From Chrysomallon squamiferum (lineage: Eukaryota > Mollusca > Gastropoda > Neomphalida > Peltospiridae), in contig CM022666.1 in NCBI GenBank assembly GCA_012295275.1, forward strand, positions 1,732,158 to 1,754,657: DNA of 22,500 nt, written 5' to 3'. How positions within the stretch are numbered: position 1 is the stretch's first letter; each line of letters opens with the position of its first letter. The notes beneath the pieces are model-generated. The model was given only the letters and a program-made list of their open reading frames with translations. It had not been told where the DNA came from and ran no database searches. Shown here one piece after another: positions 1 through 10,995 of the stretch. Both the position numbers and the translations under genes were made by a program.

Positions 1-188
1 AATGCCGTTGGTCCAGTCGTTTGTCAAGTTGGAGATGTCCAGCTCAGGAAGCACGGACTGAAACCATGACAACATCAGCTTTTTTGGTGGAGCTTTGGAT
101 TTGCTGGAGCTAATCTGATATCGCAGTATCAGGTGCCATAGCAACCCGAGGACTAACTTCAAATTACCATTGACTACATCTTCGTTTC
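1..188 (-). CDS. FLN: Filamin-family actin-binding domain exon (end of CH1, start of CH2), partial
   Basis: Minus-strand exon open at the left window edge, encoding 62 full codons after two bases that finish a split codon. The acceptor is AG at 189-190, preceded on the minus strand by a TATTACC tract. It begins NEDVVNGNLKLVLGLLWHLI, the signature of the last helix of a filamin-type CH1 domain. A short Ser/Lys/Pro-rich linker follows, then the start of CH2 (LMLSWFQSVLPELDIS and an NDWTNG motif). Tandem CH domains of this family bind F-actin and crosslink it in the cell cortex. The rest of CH2 would continue to the left. No exon for the first half of CH1 was found anywhere in this window. Spectrin or alpha-actinin CH domains are less likely, because NGNLKLxLGLxWxLIL followed by this linker is filamin-like. 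The phase-1 intron matches the phase of the filamin Ig exons at the other end. Confidence 0.85.
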
Positions 189-204
189 CTGGTAATATAT
201 ACAA

Positions 205-252
205 AAATATATAAAAAATATATAAAAAATATATATATATATATATATATAT
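205..252. repeat. AT-rich (TA)n microsatellite
   Basis: Runs of ATATAT with interspersed AAAAAA, starting just upstream (on the minus strand) of the filamin CH exon acceptor. Confidence 0.8.
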
Positions 253-1185
253 GTATTTATATCTACACAGATGTCTATTTTTTGTTGACATAGCAACTCA
301 AATACATTTAGAAGTAAATGGCTAATAAATGATGATCAACAACAAAAAATATAAGAAGAAGAAGAAGAAGAAGATAAATAAAACCCAAAGAAAAATACAT
401 TTCCCGTATAAAATTATTTGCCATTTCGTTTTGACAAAGTCTGAATACATTTACAACAAAACATGATCAAAACAATTATAAAGCAAAATGAAAGCAAATA
501 GAACTGAAGATGAAACAAAAACAAAAACATTTTAGTTTAGTTTTTGTAAGTATTCATGCATTACAAAAACAGTGAAGGCAAATAACAGCAGACAGATTAT
601 TTGACGTGGTTGTTGTCTTGTAAATAATATAAATATGATCTGTCTTGTAAACTGAAAAATTAAAAAAATGGAATAACCCTAAAATAAGATTATATGTCTA
701 ATTGAACTAATAATAATGTCAGTGACAGAGTATATATATATATTTTTATTTTATTATTATTTTTTTTTTTTACTTCTGCTTGTTATAAAAAAATTAACTA
801 ATCCCTCAAGAGGCGGTGGGTTGTTTTCTGATAAAATCAGAATCGGGGGGATTAAGTATTCAGTTGTGTGTATGTGCGTGCGTGCGTGTGTGTATGTCTG
901 TGTCTTCATAAATTTATTTTATTAAATTGTGTACATGATGTTAACTTGGTAGTTAATTCTTTCTGAAAAAAAAACGACACAAACACTAAACTGAGTGAAC
1001 AAAACACTACAAACGGTCAGGAGGACAAGCGAATGAAAATGAAGGTAAAATGAATGAATGAAAGAGTATTAAGAGATAGACAGAAAGACAGAGAGAGAGA
1101 ACGAAAGAAAGACACATAAAATACACTGTATATTTTATTATTGCAGAAAACCCATAGAATCTAAACGCATGGATGTAAACCTATA

Positions 1186-1226
<41 letters not shown>

Positions 1227-1436
1227 AATAAAATAAATAAATAAAATAAAAAATAAATAAATAAATAAATAAATAAATAAAATAAAATAAAATAAAATAA
1301 AATAAATAAAATAAAAAATAAATAAATAAAATAATAAACAATTAATAAAAACAAATAAATAAATAAATAAATAAATAAATAAAAAATAAACAATTAATAA
1401 AAACAAACAAATAAATAAATAAATAAATAAATAAAA
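1186..1436. repeat. (AAAT)n / (AAAAT)n microsatellite
   Basis: About 250 bases of AAAT and AAAAT units. Minus-strand reading frames across it are phenylalanine, tyrosine, leucine and isoleucine strings with no complexity, so they are not genes. Confidence 0.95.
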
Positions 1437-1722
1437 TATTTCAGACACATTGTTAGAGTGATTACGTCAAATGATGTTGAAGAAAGAAAGAGAAAATGAA
1501 TTTGATTATAAACTAAAGACAGACAAACAAACAGAAGTGAGTACAGATTATATTACCATATAAACAGCTAGACAGATAGATAGTCTGTGGAACAAGGTAG
1601 ATGTACAAATGTACAAATTAAAAAAGAGAAAGAAATCAATCTACGAGCTTTCAAACATTTATCGGCAGCTTTTGACTGCGCGCTTAAAACTCCCAGTACG
1701 CTTTGCGGCTGCAGTTAGGTTT

Positions 1723-1783
1723 TACACACACACACACACGCACACGTACACGTACACGCGCGCACACACACACACACACACAA
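1723..1783. repeat. (CA)n microsatellite with GTAC and CGCG interruptions
   Basis: An alternating CA tract with CACG and GTACAC interruptions. A short (TG)n tract follows at 1859-1873 in the opposite orientation. Confidence 0.9.
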
Positions 1784-2382
1784 AGAAAAAAGAACGAACG
1801 AATAATGGAAAAGAAAATTAAAACGTATAGCAATAATATAAAATAAATAAATAATACTTGTGTGTGTGTGTGTTTGAAAGAATAAGGTTATATTGTTAGG
1901 GTATTTTTTCAAGGATGTTGAGATGTATTCATGCATTCACACCTATTATTCATAACAAAAACATCGGACATTTTTTTATATCAACATCTTTGAAAAAAAA
2001 AATGCCTAACAATAACCACGTTATTCTTTCAAACCGGCAACCTGCAGCTTAAAGTACAAAATTTTATATCGGAAAATATAAATCACCTTTTTCCCCTTTC
2101 ATTCCCTTTTCTAGCGATTTTCTTTAAATTTTCCTTTCTTTTCTTTTTTTAATCGACACAATTATTCCACGCCGTCTGCGTGTGTAATTAATTTCGTTAC
2201 GTTTTCGTCTGCGACCCAGGCCAGATCACGTGATTCGTTATGTCAACAACAATCTAATGGCGAAACGTTGTCAAGGGATATGACAGTATCGATTTTTTTT
2301 TGTTCTGCGGTTTTGGGTTTATGAAAGTGTGTATAAGTTGTATAAGATGTTGAGTGTCATATCTTGTAAAGGTTTGTGTGGA

Positions 2383-2385
<3 letters not shown>

Positions 2386-2467
<82 letters not shown>

Positions 2468-2580
2468 TATTATAATTATATTATTATTATTATATTATTA
2501 TCATTATTATTATTATATTTATTATTACTGTATTATTATTATTATTATATTTATTATTATACTATTACTATTATTATTAT
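2386..2580. repeat. (ATT)n microsatellite
   Basis: A nearly perfect ATT trinucleotide repeat for about 80 bases, then a degenerate continuation to about 2580. Frames through it give only poly-Ile, poly-Leu or poly-Tyr. Confidence 0.95.
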
Positions 2581-2670
2581 TTTAAAAAATAAAGCTTTGT
2601 TAATTTGTATTAATATAAGTTATTTTTTATAACAACATCAATGAGAATTATATTATTATCAACAGCATTA

Positions 2671-2880
2671 ATAACAACAACAACAACAACAATAATAACC
2701 ACAATGATAATGGTAATGCTAATGACAATAACAACAACAACAACAGCATCTACCTATAAATGTAATATTATTGACTTCAATTCCTTCATAAATAATAATT
2801 ATGACGATACTACTATTACCACTACCACCACTACCACTACCACTACCACTACTACAACTACTACTACTAATAATAATAAC
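2671..2880. repeat. Mixed trinucleotide repeats (AAC, ACT/ACC, AAT)
   Basis: AAC repeats at about 2671-2750 and ACT/ACC/AAT repeats at about 2810-2880, separated by a short unique segment. The poly-Thr and poly-Ser frames are by-products. Confidence 0.9.
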
Positions 2881-3006
2881 AGTAACAATAACCTTTGCCA
2901 AAAAAAAAATAATGATGTTTTTAATCGTTACAATTCATAAGGGTATCTGAGTTAAAAGATATAATATTTCGAGCAAGCTTTCATTAAGATTTCTCTAACA
3001 TCAATA

Positions 3007-3010
<4 letters not shown>

Positions 3011-3096
<86 letters not shown>
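3011..3096. repeat. (CT)n microsatellite upstream of myosin exon 1
   Basis: An uninterrupted CT dinucleotide run of about 43 units ending 34 bases before the exon 1 acceptor. It may act as, or extend, the polypyrimidine tract. Confidence 0.95.
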
Positions 3097-3100
<4 letters not shown>

Positions 3101-3130
3101 TAAATACAACCTATTTTTTTCATATTCTAG

Positions 3131-3358
3131 ATATCCTGTCTTGGTCACGGACTTCACAGAATTCTCGACGCTATTTCCGAATGCGAACAACGAATCAAAG
3201 AGATGGGCCTGAAGGAAAGCAGCGCCCTCTGGCGGCTGTATTTCCGGAAGGAGTACTTCACGCCTTGGCATGACGCCAAACTCGATCCCGCTGGGACTGA
3301 TATAATTTATCAGCAGATCATGCGTGGAATATCACTCGGCGAATACAAATGTCAAAAT
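3131..3358 (+). CDS. MYO7A: Myosin exon 1: end of FERM1 F1 lobe and start of F2
   Basis: The acceptor is TATTCTAG. The 76 codons are in phase 0 at both ends. It reads [20 protein letters not shown], then [17 protein letters not shown] and [18 protein letters not shown]. The WRLxFRKExFTPWH stretch is the myosin VII F1-to-F2 transition. The donor GTAGTT at 3359 is weak, and a CAA/CAT repeat begins almost immediately after it. Confidence 0.9.
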
Positions 3359-3468
3359 GTAGTTGGTAACAACAACAACATCAACAACATCAACATCAAC
3401 ATCAACATCAACAACAACATCAACATCATCAACAACAACATCAACATCAACAACAACAACATCAACAT

Positions 3469-3500
<32 letters not shown>

Positions 3501-3618
3501 TCAACAACAACATCAACATCAACAACAACAACATCAACATCAACATCAACATCAACAACAACAACAATAATAGTAGTAGTAGTAGTAGTAATAGTAGTAG
3601 TAGTAGTAGTAATAGTAC

Positions 3619-3650
<32 letters not shown>

Positions 3651-3879
3651 ATAAAATACAAATAACTGAATAAATTAATAACACTTACGAATTAGCAAGA
3701 AGTGCTCATTCATGAAAACTTTCCCATAGACAGGTAAACAAATCTTGCGGACTTAGAGGCATGTTCAATTCATTTCCATAGCAAATCATTAAATATGTTT
3801 ATTTTATTTTATTTTATATTATTTTATTTAAATATAGTATTTATTTATGTTATTATTATTATTATCATCATCATCATCA

Positions 3880-3914
<35 letters not shown>

Positions 3915-3935
3915 TAAAATTATTCATCTTATTTA

Positions 3936-3967
<32 letters not shown>

Positions 3968-4537
3968 TTTACAGGAAGACATATACATTCTGCTAGCTGC
4001 ACAGAAGTATTACCTGGAAAATTCAGACAACATCGAGGAAATCAAAATAGACTTTCTCGTCAAGAACTGGTTCCCCAAAATCTGGCTCGAAGAAAACGGA
4101 TCGGGATATTTCGTCGAGAAGGTCGTTGACGCCATTAAGCAGAACTTTTCCGGAAAGGACCGGAACGACACGACAATCAAGTCGGACATCGTCACGTTTG
4201 CGCTGGACAAATGGGCTCTGCTCTTTTCCAGGTACTACGACGCCTCGAAGGTCCATAAAATAAGCAAAACTGTTATTAAACTGTGATTAAACATTAATGT
4301 GTATGCAAACGTGTGCATGTATGTGTGCTGTTTTTGTCTCTCTCTGTCTCTCTCTCTCTTTCGATATATATGTGTGTGTGTGAGTGTGTGTGTGTGTGCA
4401 TGTGTGCAGATAGATAGAAAGATAGATAGATGGATAGATAGATAGACAGATAAACAGACAGACCGATAAATAGATAGATAGATAGATAGATAGATGGATA
4501 GATAGATAGACAGATAAACAGACAGACAGACAGATAA

Positions 4538-4610
<73 letters not shown>

Positions 4611-7600
4611 TAGAAAGGAAGATAGACAGAGAGGCATATTTATTTATTTATTTATTTATATTTTTTATTATTCTCATTTTCTGCACCAATGTTCTACACA
4701 AATCAGTACAACACATGCTTCCTCATTTTAGGCAAACTTCAGAAAACCCGGTGTCCAAACTTTTCAAATCGTCTTTCAAGCGGGACAAGACTGACACAAG
4801 CTGGCAGTTCAGCAAAGAATGCTTAAAGAAACCTTTGCTAAGAAGAACGATAACCAGGGACGATTTGAAGAGAGTTGCCTGCCGCTGTTTCACTGATATC
4901 CTTTCTGAAAATTTCGAACTAAATTTATCTTGCGTTCACGAGCATTCTGTGTTGTTTTGTTGTTGTTTTTTGTTACCGTTTAGTTCAGATTGTCTTAATA
5001 CATTTTTGTATTTTCCAAATTAGTATTGTTTTGAAGTCTCAGCATAAAGTACTACGGTAAAAAAAAAAAAAAAAATAATAATAATAATAATAAGACTTAA
5101 TAGATATCGATAGCTGTATTTTTTAATTTGTTTGTTTGTCTGTCTTTTGTTTGTCTTTTTTATTTGTTAGTTTATTTAAATGTTTGTTTTTCGTTTTTAT
5201 TTGTTTGTTTGTTTGCTTATTTCTTTGTTTATTTATTTATTTCTTTATTTTGAACAGGAAAGTAACTAATAATGGTATATTTCACTCTCTTTTTTTTAGT
5301 TTTTATGAACGAAATGCTTGTTCATGTTTTTATCCAGTAGAACAGTAGTCATTTCAGTGCTTTTTTTTATTTTCCTTTACTTTCTAACCCATTCAGCAGT
5401 ATATGGGCGATGTTCCTTTAAAAGAAAACATCACAGAAAGTCAGCTGGTTGCAGATTTCATTGTTGACCCAACGAGAAGAAATGTACGTAAAACTTACGA
5501 CTCCATTTGGGTGGGGTTTTGTTTTTTTGTTTTTTTGTTTTTTGTCTGGATTTATAATTATTGTTACTTTTGTGGTTATTCCTTTTCCTATTGTTGTTCT
5601 TCCGATGGTAGTTTTTTTTTATTGTTATTGTTATCGTTGTTGTTGTTGTTGTTATCATCATCATGATTGATACTGTAATTATTATTACCATCATTATTAT
5701 TCTTACTATCATAATTATTATTATTGGTATTTTTATTATTGCCATCATCATCATCTTTATCATTATTGTTTTTTGTTATCATTGTATCATGCATTTGTAA
5801 CCAGTTTGTAACACTCTTTACAAAATGGTTAAACTGTGTAACTAAATAGTTACACAATGTTACAAAATGGTTACAAAATGGTCACACAATGTTACAAAAT
5901 GGTTACATTATGTTACAAAATGGTTACATTATGTTACTAAATGGTTACACAACGTTACTTAAATGGTTACACAATGTTACAAAATGGTTACACACGTGTT
6001 AACAATAATGTATATTACTTGTTATACTTGCAGAGGTATCTAAGGGAGGAAATGTTTTGTCAAATGATGAAACAGCTAACAAACAACCCAAGCAGGTTAG
6101 ACTTTGTTATTTAAAAACTAAAATAAAATAATGTTAAGTCGTTAGTGCGTGAGTCTGTGTGTTTGTGTTTGTATATGTGTGCGTGCGTGAGTGTGTGATT
6201 GTGTGCGCATGCGCGTGCATCTATGTCTATCTCTACGTTGCATGTTTTGTTTTGTATGTCCTGTTTTCATCTATTGCTGGTTGACTGGACATTCACTTCG
6301 ATTCAGTCTGCGGATCATTTTCCCAATCCAACCCGTGTGCTCCTCAGTTAACACACCAAAGGCCACGCGCGGTTTTTCTACCCAGTATTATACAGGCCGC
6401 GTCTACTGCATTGCTTCGAAGTCCGGAACGAATGAAATATAGGATATTAAAACCTCTATTCTATTTTATTCTGTCTTTCGTCTTTTATTTATTTTATTTT
6501 TTAATTTTTTTGTACAGATCCAGTGAAATGAGAGGATGGCAGTTAATGATGATCTTGTGCACTACAGGCATCCCAACCAGCGAGCTTATAGACGAGTGCC
6601 AGAAGTTCTTCAGAACCAGGAAATCTAACGACGAGGCCCAGGAATGTCTTGACAGACTGGTCAAGTGTAACGAGTACGTTTCTTCCATTCTGAGTCTTTA
6701 TGGGCGCGTGTGGGTATATTTACCGTGTGTAAAAAGTGCGAGTTTGTATGTATGTATGTATGTATGCGTGTGTGTATCATTTATGTGTTGTTTTAGTGTT
6801 TGAATGTCTGTGTGTGTGTGTGTTTATGATACAGTGTGCATACAGCTGTGTTGTTGTTGTATGACAGCGTGTTTGTGTGTGTGTGAAGGTATGTGTACGT
6901 ATAACTGAGAAGTGTCTGCAGTTGTGTTGTTAATTGTATGTGTTACGTGACAGTGTGCGCGTGAATGACTGTGTGTATTTTGATTTCTCTGCATGCAGGT
7001 GTCTGCAGTTGTGTGTGTGATACATAGACAGACATCATCTATTGTGACGTTTGAAACGACGAGTAATCCAAACAGTTGCACTAAAATAAACAGATATACG
7101 TATATGCCACACACGAAGGTGTACACACACATACATACTGATATATATACACAACGAAACACAAACAAACTGACAGACACATGTATATGCACCCAAACAC
7201 GCAGACACAGACAGATTTTTCGTCTTATTTAAAAAAATATATATATATATTTCATTTCTGAATTCAGCAATTAATAACTGATAGTTTGAGCCAGCTGTTG
7301 TTTTTTTTAAATTATAGTAACTATAGTTTTAACAAAAATGAACACAGCTTGCAAAACTGAAGCGTTTATAGTCTGCGTTTTTTTTTGCTTTTTCTTCTTT
7401 TTTTTTCTGATGTAAATAGCTTTGATAATTTCCATAACTAAAAGTTGTGGTAAACAATCTTACCTGGTTAAAAACAGATTTCATGTAAATGACCGCTTAA
7501 GTTTGGAGTTTAAAGAAAGATTTATGGCCAGGACTGTTATAAAAATGGTTTTCTATTATAGATATGTCTGTGTGTCGGTATAACTGTAGTGTGGTATTCT

Positions 7601-7841
7601 GGTTCATTATTATTAATAGCTAACGTATATTTTGTTCCCTTGTCATTTCAGACAAGGTTGTCGACATTATGCCCCTCTTGATATAGAATATGACATGCTG
7701 ACATCGAAACAGTCACATATTCGTGTTCACATAGTGATACCAGATGGAACAAAACAGGTACAACTAATGCAATATGTGTGTGTGTGCGTAAGTCTACTGT
7801 GAGTTTATACGTTTATGAGATTAAGCTGCATTTGTAGAGAA

Positions 7842-7922
<81 letters not shown>

Positions 7923-7935
7923 GAGAAAGAGAGAG

Positions 7936-8004
<69 letters not shown>

Positions 8005-10053
8005 AATATAGTCAGAGGTTTGTTGACATGAAGATCAGAACAGTATATTATTCATTCATTTCTTAATTCATATTTTCAGAGCTCATCCCATTTGTTCTGT
8101 AAATAAAGTTGAAACATTTCGAAAAATGGAAAAAACAAGTTGTTTACTTCAGCAAATAACACTTGACAGCTGTTGAAATACAACAACATATACTGCTAAT
8201 GTTTGGGTGTGTCGTAGAACAGCAGCAGTAATAATAATAATAATAATAGTAATAATAATAACAATAACAATAATAATAATAATAACAATAATAATAATAA
8301 TAATAATAGTAATAATAATAAGAAGAAATAGCTAGATCGTTAGTTAGATAGAAAGAAAAATAGACACACTGTCAGATATAGATAGATGGATGGATGGATG
8401 AATGGATGGATGGATGGATGGATGGATAGATGGATGGATGGATGGATGGATGGATAGATAGATGGATGGATAGATGGATAGATAGATAGGTGGATAGATA
8501 GATTGACGGATGCTGGTTGAGAAAAACGGCGACATGTTGTAATGGAAATAATAATCAAATCTCAATCTGTATCATGATGGTTGTTGTCTATTTCTAAATA
8601 ATTAACCTATTCTTATATATTTAGACTGCTGAGGTGAATTCATTAACAAGAATCACTGACATCAAACGGGAAGTCTGCAAAATGCTTAACCTGAAAACTA
8701 CAGAAGAATACAGTATAGTGTTGTGTGTTTCCAAGAAAGGTAAAAAAAAAAAATAAAAATAAAAAAATTAACGAAAACAGAGACGTACCTGGTATAAAAA
8801 CTAGCCCAAAATGTGTAAGGATTAAGCAGATCTGTGATTTCCAGATCTAACAATTAGTGGGTGTTCGTTTAATTTAATTCAACTTAATAAGACCTGAACC
8901 AAATGGGGTGATATTGTTGTCTAACAGTTTTGGTAACTGTACGAAAATCGTGTGATACTGCAGTCTCGTTGATAGCTATCGTAACTGTATATGTTTAATT
9001 TTCATTTAAAGCTTTTATTGCTTGAAAAAAAAAAGAATAAAAAAATACAAACAAACAATAAAAGCAAAAAAACAAACAAAAAACAATTTGAGTTTACGAG
9101 GACCAGGATAGCCGGAAAAGAATCATTAGACCACACAAAAAATCGAGATTCAGATTTATGTTTTGAGCACTCACATTATCTCTTGTCAAACTGTACGCAG
9201 TATTCATTTATATATCACTAATGTCTGAATAGTACTCAATTCCTCACTGTCACTTATACACAACAATCGTATTCGTATCATTACTAGTCGAAAACAACAT
9301 GAATCTCCTGTCACTACATACAAAAATAATTTCCTGTCAGTACAGAAAACAAAACAAAAATCACTTTGCTGTCATTCCTGCACACAAATTCACTTGAGTC
9401 ACTAGTTCACACACATTAATTCCATTGTCGCTCGAACATATAAATTCACTTTTCTATCACCGTAAAAATAAAAAAAATTTACTTCCCTGTCACTAGTACA
9501 TAGCAATTCACTTCAATCTCATTAATGCAATAAAATTCATTTTAATTTACGTGATATTTCCAGTTCATGCTCTGTCTCCAAAAAGCTACTACTTCGACTG
9601 CATTGGACATGCTAATGCATTCTGGATGCCCAGTAAGTGTTTATTAAAATTAAAACAATAAAGGCTGTTTTTATTTAAAATGGTCATCGTTTCAGAAAAC
9701 ACCAGTCTTTATGAAACGTACCAAAACATTTTTATCTGACTAAATAATTACGTTTGACACGTTAGGTATTAAATTTTAATTACGCAGAAAGTGTCATTTT
9801 CATATCCTCAAAAAAGTATATACTAAATTTTTCTTTGACTAAATCGAAATAATTTCAAAATTTAAGAATTTCTACGCTGTTTTTTTTTTTTTCTTGGATT
9901 GTTGCTTTGAAGTAAAAACTCGATGTTTTGTTTGTGATTTCAGAACATTCATCGTCGGAACTCCCAGTTTTGGTGATGCTGAAAAAAATCTGGGTGAATT
10001 CTGAGCCTGGTATTGATCATGTTGCAGACAGCAATTTCCATTTCCCACAGGTA

Positions 10054-10088
<35 letters not shown>

Positions 10089-10904
10089 TGTGTGTAGGTA
10101 TGCACGTGTATATATATACAGCAGTTCTCGCATGGTGTACCAGTGTCGTATCATGATACAATTAGCTTGAAGTATCTCACAGAAACTGTCGCAATTTTTC
10201 TTAATAGCGAACGGAAAAATGAAATTATCCATTTTGATCCATGATTATATTATTGAGTGAGATTAATATTTTATTTCATTTTTCTGCTGATCTGGTTTGT
10301 GTATGTTAAGCTGTTTGTCTGGTTAAGTGTTTCTGTGTTAATAAGTCACGCAGTTAGACAATGAACTGATTGACATTTGCATCCATTTATCTATATTTGC
10401 CTATGATTCACCACATCTTTTTCAAATTGTTTCTCTATCTCTGCCTATATGTTTGTCTATTCATGTGTTTCTCATTATAGATACTCTTGTTTTTATTTGT
10501 TTTGTTTGTTGTTGTTTTTTGGGTGTGTGTGGGTTTTTTTTTCGGGGGGTATTGTTGTTCCTTCTTTCTTTTTAATATAAAGAATAATTTAAAAAATAAA
10601 AAAAGACTCCTGAAAAACAGTGAAATAATTACACCTTTAAAACTTCATTCCTGTCTATAATCTAATAATAGTATTAACTTCATACTTCTTCACTTTTGTT
10701 GTTGTTGTTGTTATTTATTTATTTATTTATTTATTTTTTCACTTGCAGGAATTACCAAATTACCTCCGCGGATATCACCAATGTTCCAAAGAAGATGCTG
10801 CCAAACTGGCTGCTCTCGTGTACAGAGCCAAATTTGGAAGTGATAAAACCGGACTCTCCAAATTTCCGTACGTCGTCAAATAACAAGATTTGTGCCTTGT
10901 GCTA

Positions 10905-10995
<91 letters not shown>

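Larger units (their letters stand above)
189..3130. other. Non-coding stretch between the filamin CH exon and myosin exon 1
   Basis: AT-rich DNA with no exon that I can support on either strand. It is made largely of microsatellites (listed separately) and unique AT-rich sequence. Two less AT-rich patches, about 1625-1720 and 2160-2340, have no coding match that I recognise. It is probably intronic for both flanking genes if the myosin gene continues to the left. Confidence 0.6.

Noticed and set aside
1138-1448. Three overlapping minus-strand frames of Phe, Leu, Tyr and Ile
   Set aside because: They are translations of the AAAT/AAAAT repeat, with no domain and no coding composition.
4251-4256. 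Alternative donor AAG/GTCCAT for exon 2
   Set aside because: Poor match to the donor consensus and wrong phase for exon 3; kept only as a possible relic of the ancestral exon.
4287-4637. 116-codon minus-strand frame rich in Leu, Ser, Ile and Tyr
   Set aside because: It is a translation of the GATA/GACA microsatellite.
4896-5023. Continuation of the exon 3 frame ([12 protein letters not shown] and onward)
   Set aside because: It loses MyTH4 similarity at once and becomes Cys/Phe-rich low complexity. The AT-AC splice restores the conserved motif.
5800-6000. Possible CRISPR-like array
   Set aside because: Units are directly tandem with no unique spacers, in a eukaryotic intron; it is a minisatellite.
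7805-8066. Arg/Glu and Ser/Leu frames on both strands
   Set aside because: They come from the GA dinucleotide run.
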